DNA of 64,000 nucleotides from Pseudocercospora fijiensis CIRAD86 (GCF_000340215.1 NW_006921536.1:322886-386885); one strand, 5' to 3'. Positions 40,986 to 53,717 are shown, numbered from the stretch's first letter. Program-made: numbers and translations. The notes: generated by a model not told the origin, from the letters alone.

Positions 40986-43900
40986 CTAGCTGGCGACTGG
41001 TTCACCACGTCCACGACCTCCGCGCCCACGACCTCGTCCGTTCTCGCCTCCTCCTCGGCCACCCCTGCCTCCGCCTCGACCACGACCGCGGCCGGCATCC
41101 AGATCAGCTGGCGGCGGCACATTGCTGTAATTCTGTGGACGGAACTTGGGGTTGTTTTGGACAACGCCTTGTGAAGGATCGCTGTTGTCGACGATGGTGT
41201 AGCCGCCGCGGTTTGGAGCCCCGCCGCCGCGTCCGCCTCGAGGTGTGAAGCCTTGAGCGTTTCCGTTCATGCCTCCCCGACCACGAGGACGGGATGGGAC
41301 AGACTGATCCTGCGTGCTGCCAAGGCCGCCACCGCGACCACGATTACCATTAGCTCGAGGTGCGCCATTGGTCTGGCCGCGAGCTGCACTGTTCCAGCCT
41401 CCTCTGATTGGTGGTGGTATAGCAGCATTGACGAGCTGCGGCTGACCTGGCATGCCGTAGCTTCCAGCGTTGCTTGAGAATGCGCCTCGCAGTGGCGTGA
41501 ATGATGGCTGCTGGACACGGTCCTTGGCTGCTTGAGACATTGCCACGACCTGACGATCAGTCAAGTTCAACACAGCATTCGAGGGAACAGTGCTTCCACG
41601 GAAAGGCGAGCAGCGGCCTCCAAGCGTGGTGCCACTCATGAATGTGGAGTCGAAGACGATGTCCAGAAGCGTGTTACGGCTAGTTCTCGTCAGGCCTACG
41701 ACGGTGCCCCTCATAGCGACTGGTACTCGACCAGTGTCGAGCACATACACAACGCGATGACCTAGACGGAACTTCTGGCGTTGGGTGCGTTGCTCGGCAT
41801 CGACCGGCTTGAGCAAGGCGACTCTGGGAACGCCGCCAATCTTCTTGCCATAGACGGCATTGGCAACAGCGTTGTTTGCATCAGCTGCTTGCTCGATGGC
41901 CAGAACGGTATCGCCATCGAGCTGTTCGGCCTCAAGTGGCACTTTCTCGAACGCCTTAGTCTCGACACTCTTGAGCCACTGACCAATCTCCTTCATCTTG
42001 GCCTTGGCAACTTGTGGGTCGGAGTAGAAGGCAGTGTCCTCCCAACCGTCGCCAGTAGGGTTGGCCTCAATGCGGGCGATGAACTCTGGGAAGTTGATCA
42101 TGTACTGCTTGAGCAGATCAATGGCTTTTGGCGAGTACTCCCAGCCCTTGTCGCTCTTTCGGCTGTAGCCAAGCACCTTCTGCTTCTTGGCTTCGAACTT
42201 AAGATTCAGGCCCAGATTAAGCTTCAGTCCTGATGACATGACGGTAAAGGCAGAAGTGAGCTTCGACAGGACGAGAGGATGCAGGTGCAGCTGCCTCGCC
42301 ACAGCATATGAGGGCACATAAGGATTTCTCGCTTCTGCCTGTGCAGCAATGTGGAGTCCGAACTCTTGCTCAGGGCCCTTGAGGATTGATACCCAAGTCT
42401 GAGCCTTGTCAGCACCGCCAGAACCTTTGACGTGGCCAGTGATCTCGAGAGGTCGACCATAGGCCATGTCGCCAAGGAAGAAGGCTCGTGTGCCGACTGG
42501 AAACTCTTCTTGGATTGGGACCGCTTCCTTCTCAAGAAAGCGCTGATCTTCGCTGATGACGGTGTCAACGATAGTCTGGGTAGCATAGTCGGTCTCGAAG
42601 CCTTGAATAGGTGCGTATTGCTTGATGGTGGCGCCAAGATCAGTCTTCTCAAGTCCAACAAGAGGATCGATCTGAACCAAGCTCTCAATCGTGCCGATAA
42701 TCATGCCGAGACGCTTGCTGTAATGCTTCTCGATGCGGTCGGCTTTCTTTTTCCAATCCGAGATGCCTTGCGGTGGATGTGGCACCTGAATGATGTTCTG
42801 CTCGGTGGCCGGCTGATCTGGATCAGCGAGGCGATAGGTGAACATCTCGTCAGTGACAGTAGTGACCTTGCCCTCATGCAAGAAAGGATAGCCAACATGG
42901 ACAGCCTTTCCGAGTCTCTGCCTGGCGTGCGCAATAGTGCCTTTCTCTTCACCTTCGCTCAAAGTGACAACCATGCTCTCATTTCTGCTTTCTTGTTGGA
43001 AGACTGCCACACCATGGAAGCCAAGCTGACCTGTGTGAGGCAGGGTCTGCAGGCTCGGGAAGCCGTACAGAGCATCCTTTCCAAGCTTGACACCATCCAT
43101 GAGACCAATATAGTATTCCAATCCGTCCATGGTCGGGAGCTCAAAAATGTTCTCAACCACACGGCAATGCTCGAGATCGGGGAAGATGCCGGGAAGACTG
43201 CTCGGGTAGGTGTAGTCGACCTCCGGCGAGTAAGTAAACTTCAAACTGACGCCGAAAGAGTTGCGCTTGCGTTCATCCTCGCTCAGCAACGGATCTTTCG
43301 TAGCCATAGCCTTCAGCAGGCGATCTTCATCGATGAAAGGAATCTTGACGACCGCCTCCCATTCCATCTTCTTTCCGTTCATGTCGAGCTCGAAGTCGCG
43401 GGGGTAAAAGTCGATGATTGGACTGCTAGGGTTTGTCATGAGGTCCCAATATACCTGAGGTACAATTTTCTTGCTTCGATCCGGCAGGACTCCCATGAGC
43501 TGCTGGAATGGGCGGAAAGGCTGACCAAGCTTAAAGTTCATGTCTGCGCCCAGGCCCTTCGTGACATCGCTGATCATGGGTGAGTAATGATATTGGTAGT
43601 ACCACGGCCAGGAAGCGACACCGCGGTAGTAATAGAACAACACCCATTGTAGCCCTTGGACGTAATTCTCAGTCAGCTTCCTCATTTCCTCGGCATTGTC
43701 CGTGCCCCATGTGAATTTGGTCTTGTAGTATTTGTTCTTCCAGTTGAGGAACTTCTGGTCGTACTTCTCCTTGGCCTTCAGCTGCGCGTCACTAGCGGAC
43801 ACATCTTCGACCTTGGCCTTGTCGTAGTGCTTGAACACGCGAAGAAGCGCATTCTGTGCCTCCTCATCTTCCTCGTCGTCCTCGTCGTCCATTTCTGGGC

Positions 43901-45324
43901 GTGGCGGGAACGAGAGTTGCATGGCGCGATCGCCGTCATCGTTGATGACGCTCTCACTCTGCAGGCGCAAACTGTGGGCCAGCTCGTCCACGAATGCTCG
44001 ATCGGCAGCTTTAAGGTCTGGTCCCATGTCCAAGGGCGTGTCCACGCCAGACGCAGGGCGACTGTTGACGAATCTCTTCACCTTCTGGTATAGCTCTTTC
44101 TGGTTGGTGGACATGACCGTCACACCCTTCTTCTTGGTCTTCTGCATAACATCCTCCTTATGAATGCTCTTGTCCTTCAACCAACCGGCGTCCTGGTTCT
44201 CCGCCTCAAAGTGTCGATACTCGACATCACTCAGCTCCTCCAATAGAAGCGCCAAACGCTCGAGATTGATGGTACCGCCGTCGTTGATATATCCGCCAGC
44301 CTTTGGCAGAATCTTCTTGTACACAGCAAACATGAGTGCCAGCGCACCTTCATTAATGTGAAGATATGGTAGGTTCGGCAAGAAATCATTTCCGACGAAG
44401 AATGCCATGAGGATGAAGTCGTCGATGATGCGCTCCATGTCGAAAGGAAGGTTTCCAAGGGCACCCTTCTCCTTCAGCTCCTGAAATTCCAACTCCAAAT
44501 ACTCACGTACTATGCAGAGATGCAAAAGGAAGAAATTCTGGTGCTCAAGATCCTGGCTCTTGGACTTGCCCTGTCGTCCGAAAGTGACTTCTTCGCGCAA
44601 TAGACAGAAGTGAGGATCGTGCGAAAGCAGACCCAACATAATCAGATCCGCATCGAGACCGTACAAGCAGTGACGGACATTCGGATCGTAGTCAAGCTGG
44701 CTCTTTGCCTGACGAATGTACTCCATAATCTTGTGCTCTCCCTCTCCAGGGACTTCGTGACCGGAAAGGACGATTTCGCATCCCTGCCAGTCACCATCTT
44801 CGCTGACCTTCTTCGCAACAAAATACTTGAGCTGCTGGGTCAAGCGCGCCATAAATTCGGTACCGGGGGTGATACAATTCGAGTCAAAGGGATCTTCCTT
44901 TGGCAGCTCTCGACCTTCTGCGATCGCCTTGTCACGGGCTTTCTCGGCGTCAAGAGCGGTTCGGAATCGTCGCGAGCGCTGCTGGTTCATCTTCGCACGT
45001 GGGGCCACACCATCGATGGCCATGAAAAAGAGCTTCTGTGGCTTAATCTTGCCAAACAGGAACTCGATGTAATTGAAAATCTTGAGAAACATTTCATCTT
45101 CGGAGAGTCGCGCTTTCGTGACGGAGTCGGAGTCATTGTGGGTGCAGTTGTGTATGATACCGTTCATATCAAGGTAGAGGTTATCGAATTCGGGGATGCG
45201 GTTCTCGGCGATCAGCTGTGAAATGGGCGGATAGCGCTCAGAGAGCCAGCGGAAGAATTTGGGAACACCTAGAAACGTTCAGTATTGCTGTACTATGAGA
45301 TGGGTGTCTGACTGTCGCACCCAT
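40986..45324 (-). CDS. XRN1: Xrn1 (Kem1) cytoplasmic 5'-3' exoribonuclease
   Basis: Spliced model: exon 1 45321-45324 (only ATGG), intron 45269-45320 (GTGCGA, branch ACTGAAC, TTTCTAG), exon 2 40986-45268, 1428 aa. The splice yields the canonical start MGVPKFFRWLSERYPPISQ. Seen: the XRN N-terminal nuclease domain (about 1-350) with LYLDMNGIIHNC, the acidic catalytic block PGEGEHKIMEYIR, and YGLDADLIMLGL; the conserved second region with GNDFLPNLPYLHI; the PAZ/KOW/winged-helix and SH3-like part (about 730-1200); and a Gly/Arg-rich C-terminus of RGG type. Xrn1 degrades decapped mRNA 5' to 3' in the cytoplasm. The length is normal for fungi. The gene is divergent from the WD40 gene. Confidence 0.95.
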
Positions 45325-45565
45325 GGTGGCGGCTGCTGTGTTTCAAGACGAGCCGCGGGTGCTGTATTCCTCGCGCAGCGAATGTGGTGTTGATTGTGAG
45401 GGTGGGTGAGAGGTGGTGGAGGGGTGACGCGACTTTCCGACTCGGGGTCCTTGAAGAAAGAAAGAGGATTGTGCGACAGTTGGAGATGTATGTCATGCGG
45501 TATTCGCGGAAGCACGGGCCATGACGTGTGTGGGGCGGTCCTCAGAGGCAGGCGCGTCGCGTTGC

Positions 45566-45588
45566 ACTTGCACGGGATCAGTGCAAGT
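45566..45588. promoter_or_regulatory. Inverted repeat between divergent XRN1 and WD40 genes
   Basis: ACTTGCAC and GTGCAAGT, perfect 8-bp arms with a 7-base spacer, lie in the 450-base shared promoter. It could be a dyad for a dimeric regulator. Function is inferred from position only. Confidence 0.35.
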
Positions 45589-45774
45589 ACAAAATGTTCT
45601 GATCATCAGCAGCAGTCGTGGTGGACCCATCTCCTCTTTCCCAACTCCTAGTCGCTCCGTCCTCGGCAATACTGTCTGTGCGGTAAAAGCGGTCTTTCTG
45701 AGACATTCATTGTCCCTCCACTCCACGAATGGAGGATCACGGTACGTTCTACTAGCAATTGTCGCGCTGTCGCT

Positions 45775-47352
45775 ATGTCGAATTCTCCACGGAATTCGCC
45801 CAAGAATGGCCACACGCGGAAGAACTCGCGGATGCTGTCACAGCTGGCTGCCGTTCCAACGCGTGGAGGACATTCTATCTACAACGTCGACGTGGACCCG
45901 GAAGACGAGCCTGAGGCTGCTGCTGCTGCCGAGACCACTGTCGTCGCCGCTTCAACTACAGCTGCTTCCACGAAGAGCACTCAGCCAAGCCTTCCACCAC
46001 CTCCTGTTGCGACGCGCCAGAAAGCACCCACCCAACGAACGCCCACTAACTTCGAGATAGAAATGGCGAACGCGAGCCCCGAGGATCGCGAGATCATGCA
46101 GAACAAGATCATCAATGAGGAGTACAAGATATGGAAGAAGAACAGCGTCTTCCTCTACGACATCATGTACAGCCGCGCCCTCGACTGGCCCACCCTCACT
46201 ACACAATGGCTGCCAGACGTGAAGGAGATGCCGGGCAAATCATCGCGGAACCACCGTCTCCTAATCGGCACACACACCTCAGGCCAGCAGCAAGACTACC
46301 TTCAGATCGCACATATCAACCTGCCTCCGCCACCTTCTATGTCTATGGCGAATTATAACGAGAACACGAAAGAGCTCGGCGGCCATGGGGCGGCGGCCAA
46401 AGAGCCAATCGTCTTCTCAGTCGTTCAGAAGATCCCACATCCTGGTGAGGTGAACAAGGCGCGATATCAGCCTCAGAACCCAAATATCATTGCCACGTGG
46501 TCACCAGACCAGAATGTCTACGTGTGGGACCGCTCAAGGCACACCTCCGTACCAGGCACTGAAGTCAAGCCTCAGGCGATATTGAAAGGACACACTGCAG
46601 AGGGGTTCGCGGTCGAGTGGAATCCATTTGTCGAAGGTCAGCTCATTTCCGGTAGCGAGGACAAGACGGTGAATCTCTGGGACATGCAGCGCGACTACAA
46701 TCGCGACGACTCGACTATTGCACCTGCACGGACCTTCACTCAGCACTCTGCTGTTGTCAACGACGTGCAGTACCACCCCCAACATGGCAAGAATCTCTTC
46801 GGCTCCGTTTCAGACGATCTTACAGTATGCGTTATGGACATCCGATCGAAGTCGCCAGATCGGCCCGCTATCCATTTCAAGAATGCGCACAAGGATGCTA
46901 TCAACTCACTGGCTTTTCACCCTAAGCACGACAAGCTCTTCGCGACCGGATCGGCCGACAAGACCATTGGTGTGTTCGACCTCCGATTTCCAGAGCACGG
47001 CAAGATTCACAACCTCGAGGGCCACAAGGACATCATTACCAAGGTTGACTGGCATCCTATGGATTCTAGCATTATCGCATCCAGCTCCAACGACCGACGC
47101 ATCATTTTCTGGGATCTTTCGAAGGGAGGCGCGGAGCAGACGCCGGAAGACGCGGAGGACGGTCCACCAGAGATGCTGTTCATGCACGGAGGTCATACTA
47201 ATCGTATCTCGGACTTTTCTTGGAACAAGAACGATCCATGGGTCATGTGCTCGACTGGCGAGGACAACTTGGTTCAGGTTTGGCGAGCGAGTCGGCATCT
47301 GGTTGAGACTATGCCCGCGAGCGTCCATAGGAGGGAGGTGAGCGCGTCATAG
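45775..47352 (+). CDS. RbAp46/48-type WD40 histone chaperone (Hat2/Msi1 family)
   Basis: Single exon, 525 aa. Seen: a Ser/Ala-rich N-terminal extension of about 90 residues, not in yeast homologues; then the family-defining histone-H4-binding helix INEEYKIWKKNSVFLYDIMYSRALDWPTLT at about 113-142; then seven WD repeats. These include EVNKARYQPQNPNIIATWS, ILKGHTAEGFAVEWNPF, SGSEDKTVNLWDM, DAINSLAFHPKHDKLFATGS and HTNRISDFSWNKNDPWVMCS. The family serves as histone-binding subunit of HAT-B, CAF-1, Rpd3-type deacetylase and PRC2 complexes. Sequence alone does not tell which paralogue this is. The reading frame ends inside the first unit of a 72-bp tandem duplication. Confidence 0.92.
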   Translation: MSNSPRNSPKNGHTRKNSRMLSQLAAVPTRGGHSIYNVDVDPEDEPEAAAAAETTVVAASTTAASTKSTQPSLPPPPVATRQKAPTQRTPTNFEIEMANASPEDREIMQNKIINEEYKIWKKNSVFLYDIMYSRALDWPTLTTQWLPDVKEMPGKSSRNHRLLIGTHTSGQQQDYLQIAHINLPPPPSMSMANYNENTKELGGHGAAAKEPIVFSVVQKIPHPGEVNKARYQPQNPNIIATWSPDQNVYVWDRSRHTSVPGTEVKPQAILKGHTAEGFAVEWNPFVEGQLISGSEDKTVNLWDMQRDYNRDDSTIAPARTFTQHSAVVNDVQYHPQHGKNLFGSVSDDLTVCVMDIRSKSPDRPAIHFKNAHKDAINSLAFHPKHDKLFATGSADKTIGVFDLRFPEHGKIHNLEGHKDIITKVDWHPMDSSIIASSSNDRRIIFWDLSKGGAEQTPEDAEDGPPEMLFMHGGHTNRISDFSWNKNDPWVMCSTGEDNLVQVWRASRHLVETMPASVHRREVSAS

Positions 47353-47478
47353 GCTGGCGTAGAGACTGAGCAGATGGCTACTACAGAAATTGTGCGCATC
47401 AAGGGAGAGGTGAGCGCGTCATAGGCTGGCGCGAGGACTGAGCAGACGGCTACTACAGAAATTGTGCGCATCAAGAGA
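47335..47478. repeat. 72-bp tandem duplication across the WD40 gene stop codon
   Basis: Unit 1 is 47335-47406 and unit 2 is 47407-47478. They start GAGGTGAGCGCGTCATAGG in both copies and differ mainly by transitions. The stop codon TAG (47350-47352) is inside unit 1, so the second copy is 3' UTR. Confidence 0.9.
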
Positions 47479-48298
47479 GAAGAATTGGAAAATTAGGGGC
47501 ACATCGTCCAACAGCAATTGCATCGCAATCATCACGAATAGCGCATAGCACGGAGTATCACACGAAAGCAGCACCGCAGATGCCGTGCCCTGCTGCTGAG
47601 GACTCTGCCTGGCAGATTGGAGAAGCGTGCGCGAAGCGCTGGGCCTCGAATATCAAATATGGAGATAATGATGATTCATCTCACCATACGGAGTAACGAG
47701 TAGAGATTGGAACATGAGAGGCTGTCGCGGCCTTGAGATAAGGGTCTGGAGAGTGCTAGAAAAGCATTATCAGGAAGATGAATGGCTGCAGAGCGCCTAC
47801 AGTAAAATATCAAGTTCTTGCATAATGTTCCCGCGCCAAGTCCAAGAGTGATTTTATGTAATGCCTCGCCAGTACCCTATACGGGTCATGTACTCCTAAC
47901 CAATCAACAATATCCATCCATAGCTCCATCGCCATCCTCACCTTTGCGCTCATTTGCCAGACTCATGAATTCGTGATAGAGCGGCGATTTTTTCTCGATC
48001 TACTTGTGCTTGGCACTGGTTCTGTAGGCGTTGAACGACTCTTCATGTATCTACCGTCCAAGTCGATGCTGCCGCCTGTCTAGCTGAACTAGACTTTGCC
48101 TGCCATGGTCATGATTGTCGAAGACTATGAGTCATGGCGGTGTGAAGGAATCATCTCTTTGAGCTGATGTAACATCTCAGCCAAGCATAGCATCTGCTCT
48201 TCTGCATCAGAAGAGACCACGGACTCCAGGGCCCTTTGTTCGACTCGGCAAAAAACTCTTGAGCAGGAAAGACTGCGAACTATCCCTCAGTCACAAGC
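47479..48298. other. Intergenic
   Basis: No supported gene in about 820 bases. This is the 3' flank of the WD40 gene and the promoter of the F-box gene. Confidence 0.4.
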
Positions 48299-49747
48299 AT
48301 GTCGCTCACCCAGATCCCAAACGAATTATTCGAGCACATCTGCACTCTCTTGTGCCTGCCTGATCTGTGCAGTCTACGACTGGTGTCTCGCTTGGCTGCA
48401 GCAAAAGCAACACAGGATCATTTCAAGTCATTCTACAAGCAGAAGCACGTGGATTTGACTCGAGAATCGCTTGAGCAATTTCTTCGCCAAACACAATCGG
48501 ATTCATTAGTCTGCCTGGTCGAAGACCTGATTTTGGTTGGTGTGGTCAACAATACCATTTCACTTGAATGTTTTCTCAGGAGAGGGAGAGAAGAGCAAAA
48601 GGCCCCAACAGTGAAGCAGTTGGGAGACGAATTCATGATGGAAGAGGAATTAGAGATTCTGCGACAGCGAAAAGCTGAATCTGACAGTCTCCGGAAATCT
48701 GGTCGGGATGTAAAGCTTTTAGCACAATCACTCGAAAACCTGGCCAAAAGCCGCAAATATGGCCCGCTGCCGTCCCTGCGGCTTGAAGTCGTCGTATATC
48801 GCGATACTGCCTACAAAAGGCTCGAGCCCATCGGAGGAGGCAGCTGGAAGATGATCTGGGCAGAAGCTGCTTCTACCTTGAAAACAGCCATGTCGGCTCT
48901 AGCAAGGAGCAGATTGGCTGTCCAGCAACTCCACGTGTTTACCGACCTTCAGCGCTGCAGTGTTGCGAGCAATGAGATATTGCCGGCCATCGACGCTAAC
49001 GCACGACTTGACAAGCTCTCTAAATTGGCCATAAGCGTGTCGTCTCGGATCATCGATGAGACTGATCGAGATATGAACAGGACCGGGGACCGATACGATG
49101 TCGTCGACTGGTCGACTCGCCCACAGGAACGAGATATCGAAGTGCTCAAGCAGGAGGCATCAGATGAGAACAACTTTTCTGGCCTGCCCAGATTGCTCGC
49201 TCTTTGCAGCAACCTGGAGGAGCTACATGTGCACCAATATTCCCTGACGTATCATGTCTTGCAACGCAGCGATCTCCACCTCGAGAGTTATTTGGAACTA
49301 GTGGTGGCAATGATACCATTTCCCAAGCTTACGAAGCTTCGACTCCAAGGTGGGACAGCTCGCGAGCAGGATCTGGTATCTCTCGTTCAACAGCAAGGAG
49401 CTTTGCAGGACCTCGCAATGGAGTCGATCGCGTTGCAACCGGGAGGCTCTTTTCGTGCCTTGTTCGAATACTTGGGAAATCATTTCGAATCTCTGTTCTT
49501 GGAGGATTTATTTGAAGATGGTCGCCTGGTCTACTTCATCAGTGAACAAGGCTGGGGCCACGAACTTCCGCCTGGACTCCCGACTCTTACACACACGGAA
49601 GGCACCAACACTCTGCACAGGACATCTGGAACTCGGCACAGGAGGATTGAGTACCATTTGCCCATGCATCGCTTCGTCGGATCGCCTGAGGTAAATAATT
49701 GGCGAGCTCGTCGAGGTAGGGAGTATGGACCGCCTGAAGCAGTTTAA
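48299..49747 (+). CDS. F-box protein
   Basis: Single exon, 482 aa. Seen: an F-box at the extreme N-terminus (TQIPNELFEHICTLLCLPDLCSLRLVSR). The rest is leucine-rich and helical with irregular LRR-like segments (LPRLLALCSNLEELHVHQYS, FPKLTKLRLQGGTAREQDLVSLVQ). An ordinary ascomycete F-box protein would join Skp1-cullin ubiquitin ligases as the substrate adaptor; the substrate is unknown. F-box genes of this sort are numerous and vary quickly. This one sits at the edge of a large repeat block. Confidence 0.82.
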   Translation: MSLTQIPNELFEHICTLLCLPDLCSLRLVSRLAAAKATQDHFKSFYKQKHVDLTRESLEQFLRQTQSDSLVCLVEDLILVGVVNNTISLECFLRRGREEQKAPTVKQLGDEFMMEEELEILRQRKAESDSLRKSGRDVKLLAQSLENLAKSRKYGPLPSLRLEVVVYRDTAYKRLEPIGGGSWKMIWAEAASTLKTAMSALARSRLAVQQLHVFTDLQRCSVASNEILPAIDANARLDKLSKLAISVSSRIIDETDRDMNRTGDRYDVVDWSTRPQERDIEVLKQEASDENNFSGLPRLLALCSNLEELHVHQYSLTYHVLQRSDLHLESYLELVVAMIPFPKLTKLRLQGGTAREQDLVSLVQQQGALQDLAMESIALQPGGSFRALFEYLGNHFESLFLEDLFEDGRLVYFISEQGWGHELPPGLPTLTHTEGTNTLHRTSGTRHRRIEYHLPMHRFVGSPEVNNWRARRGREYGPPEAV

Positions 49748-52626
49748 GCTTAGGTACTATGTCTTCGCATTATGGTCTGGTACGTCTGTCAGCGTGGTCG
49801 AAGTAATTTGAAGAAGGGAGCTGTTTTGTTGTGGCGCAAAATAGCAGGTCGCTGACTCATCCACTGCTTCGACAACGATTCAGAACGGCTGCCTTTGCTT
49901 CCGGGACCAAATTTAATACCGCATGCACGGTGCAGGCTGAGTTTGGACCCACATACCGCCTGCCTGCCGCAGCGGACTCGGTGAGACGTAGAAGTCCGCT
50001 CCGTGGTATGCGTAAACATAGAAAACGTGATCTCGTCGTCGGCGCGCGTCGCTATTGCTAGGTCGACGGTATAAGGGTAGTAGTAGTAGTAGTAGTAGTA
50101 GTGCGATTTCCGCTAGCATACTAACTATTAATAGCGAGAGGTCGTACGGTCGCAATTTAATAGATTTCGCACTGTTTTAATAGATTTTAACGACCCTACT
50201 ATCTCTACTAATAGACACTAATTATGTTACTAAAAATAAAGCTAAAGTTTGTTAGTAAAATAGCGGTATAGCAAAATTCGAGGTATAGTTAGCGATTATA
50301 GCTATTTTAATAGCGTTAATATATATTAGAGGGCAGCGGTATATAAGGCATACTACTATAGACTATTATCGCGCTTAGAGGCGCGTCTTACTATCTATTT
50401 AGCGCCGGTAGTATCGGCGGAGGCATATAAGGACTATAAGTTACTACCGCGGTAGTAAGCGGCGTAGTAGTAAGTAGCGCGGAATACGTAATAGTACTAA
50501 CTAGAACCGCTAGCTGCGGCTTAGGACTAAATATACGCGCATTTATCGCATATAGTATTCCTAATAGTATATATAACAGTTCCGCCTCTTTCTTAGACCT
50601 CTTATACTTCTAGCTTTTATTCTTACTCTATATCGCGTCTACCGGCGGTAGATTAAGAGAGTAATAATATTGCGATATTACATTATTAGGCAGTAGCTTC
50701 TACGATAGCGCTAGCTTCGTAGAAAGCGTAACTTTATAGTTAGGTCGTTAGTCGTTAAAAGCGCGTAAAAATAAGGCAGTAAACTAGCGCCTTATATTAT
50801 TACCTACTTCGTAGAAGATACGGACGGCGTCTTATATTAAATTAGCGCGCTTAACGTCGTCGTCGTTAAGGCCTTCTTCGTCGCACTTACGCTCTAATTT
50901 AAAGATTATCTCGTAATAGTCGTTTATTGTTTTACAGATCTCGAAGCAATAGCTATTATTAACGATAGCCGCTATCGCGGTCGCGGTTATATCGGCTTAT
51001 AGAGTAAGGTTATCGGCCTTTATAAGAGTCTCGTAGATCTCGAGTCTACGCCCTTTAAATATACTAATCTAGTAATGCTAGTAGCGCTCTTTAATAATAG
51101 TATAGTAGAGCTAAATATAATAGAACTAAAAGTAGGAGCAAAGGACGCGCTATTGCCTAAAGAAGCGATAGTCGCAGGTTAGTAGACCGGACGCGTCGCA
51201 CTTAGTAAAAGCGATAGGATCGTAGAATACCGTAGAGTTATTAGCGCGATTAATCTAAGCGCTAATCTTACGCTATATAGGCTACGGAAGGCGGGGAAGG
51301 TATATTCTAAGCTCGTCGTCGTCGCTATAAGTAAGGGAATATATATTAACGGTCTAGCGGCGCTCGATAAGGAAGGAACGAAGGTCTTTATTAGCGACTT
51401 CTTAGAAGACATATATTACAACGCTAACTAGTAAATAGTCCGCCGCTATAGGCGACTTCTCGTCTAATTTAAGGTACGCGTAGAAGCTCTCGTTTATATT
51501 AGTGTCTTTGTTTTACTTAACAATCGGTAGTATATTAAATATACGAAAGTAATTTGCCTATAACGCTATATCCTTACCTATTTCAACCTCTAAATATAGC
51601 TTATTCTTCTCGTAGTCGGCGTTTTAAGAAAGGCTCGAAATAGTAGCTTATAGTAACTCTTTTACGCCTTCGAGCGAGCGACGATAGATAACCGCGGCTT
51701 TAATATAACGGCGTGTCTCTATATAGATTTTGCTACTAAAGTAACGGTCGATAGTGCGCTAAATATAGACGTAGTAAAGGAGGTGTTTAGTAGTAGGGAA
51801 CGCTAACCGAATAGCGCGTCGTTCGGCCGCTAAGTCGTTAGTTAATATATAGACTAGGAACTACCTATACTAGTGCTATATTATACGGAGGAAGGCGGTA
51901 ACGATATCGCTATAGTTAGTAGGAGAAAGTATATAAGCTACGGCGCGTATTATGCTATATTTATCCTTAATACAAATAGTATAGAGGAACTAGCCTAGAG
52001 AATTCGTCTTATATATAGCATCTATAAACGCGATAACCTAATGCTGTCGGAGCAATTCTAGGCTAGTTTTAGACGTAAATACGATACTATACGCGATCTC
52101 GCCGTCGATCTGTCTTTTAGCTAATGCTATCTCGTATTTGTAACTAACTATCGCGTTAAATTAGTAATTGTCGTAATAGAAAACGAAATTAAAACAAACA
52201 AGAATCTAGGAGTTTCTAAGATTTAGGGTTCGGGCTTACTAAGATACGCTAGAAGCCGGACCGAGCTTATGCCGTAGCTCCTAAATTATCTTATTAGCTC
52301 GAAGCTAAGGCTCTATAGCGCTACCGCTTTAAGCGAAGAACTTTAAAATTTCGAGAATCTTTAAAATTTCGGCTTTTATATCGAGAATTCGCTAGTAACC
52401 GGATCTAATAGCTTCCTCGAGGGAATAGATAAGATAAGACGAATTTCGTAGCGATCTATTAGTTAATCGGAGTCCGGATACGCGGACGCGACGGTCCGCT
52501 AGGCTAAATTCTAACTATACTTCTATAGTCGAGATAATAATATAAACTTCGACTTATATTGTTTATACTAATCTAATACGTCTCTTTACTATGTTTGCTA
52601 TACTAGTAACGCGCCGCCGAGTTTAC

Positions 52627-53008
52627 TAGACCCCGCAGTGGTTCGGTTTGCGAACCACAGAACGTATATGGTTTGGTTTCTTGGCGGTACCCCTCCGGTT
52701 TGGTTCCGGTTTGGTTTTTTACCCCGCTAGTCTGAGCCGGTTTCCGAGAGAATCCGACCAAACTGCGACGACATGCGACGACCTCGGATCGGGTCCGGAG
52801 GCCCTATTACACGGTTGCATCTGTATTCCAGGCTGTTTGGACGTGTTCCGGCGTGTTCCGGCGTATTTTGGGTCGGGTTTTGGTCTGTGGCCGGCACGTG
52901 GCCGGCAAACCGGTCCGTGCACCGGTTTCTTGGCAAACCAAACCAAACCAAACTAGAATTTCGGCTTGGCAAACCAAACCAAACCAACCCGGACCACTGC
53001 GGGGTCTA
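52627..53008. mobile_element. hAT-like MITE, copy 1 (382 bp)
   Basis: Terminal inverted repeats start TAGACCCCGCAGTGGT on each strand. Flanked by the 8-bp direct repeat GAGTTTAC (52619-52626 and 53009-53016). An 8-bp target duplication is typical of the hAT superfamily. The inside is rich in GGTTTGGTTT and its complement, so the ends are imperfectly complementary over a longer stretch. No coding capacity. Confidence 0.85.
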
Positions 53009-53717
53009 GAGTTTACTAGACTTATACGCTAAAAGGAAGGTCTTTCTAGAATTAAGTACGTCCTATTTCCGTAGAAACAAGCCGCCGGCGTCCTTAAAGC
53101 GCTAGTACGCGATCGGGTCGTATATTGCCTTTAAAGTACGATATACCTACGAAGGGCGATAACTATAATAAATCTTATACCTAGCTATACTTAGAAGCGC
53201 GCTATAGCGGCGGAAGTTATTAAAGTTATTAAGTTAGTAGTCTTAGTAGTATTCTTTGCGACTAATGCGTTAAATGCGATAGGACACTACCTCTTCTTTA
53301 CTAGTCTTCTTATTCTCGCTATAAATACTAACAACCTTTATTATTATAGGACAACTACGCGCCGGCTCTATTTTCTTCTTATTTGTATTTAAATGCCGGC
53401 TCTTCGACTAATCCGCTTTCTAACCCTACTTCCTACGAAAACGGTACGCAAAACGCGTCGTTTCGGTACCGTTACGCTCGAAGTACTACGCCTTATTAAC
53501 AATCTAGATATTATCGATATATAGTTTTAGTATATACTAATCTTTAGCTAATAGAACGAACGAGTCTAACGCGTCGCGTAGGATATACCGCTAGCGCTAG
53601 TATTTAAGGTCGTCGACGTATAGAAGGTAGGCAAATAAGGAGCCCTCGACCGGTTTTAATATTCGGGACTTCGTATTACGCCGAAGGCGTTTATCGAAGG
53701 AGCTATTACTAGTTTCC

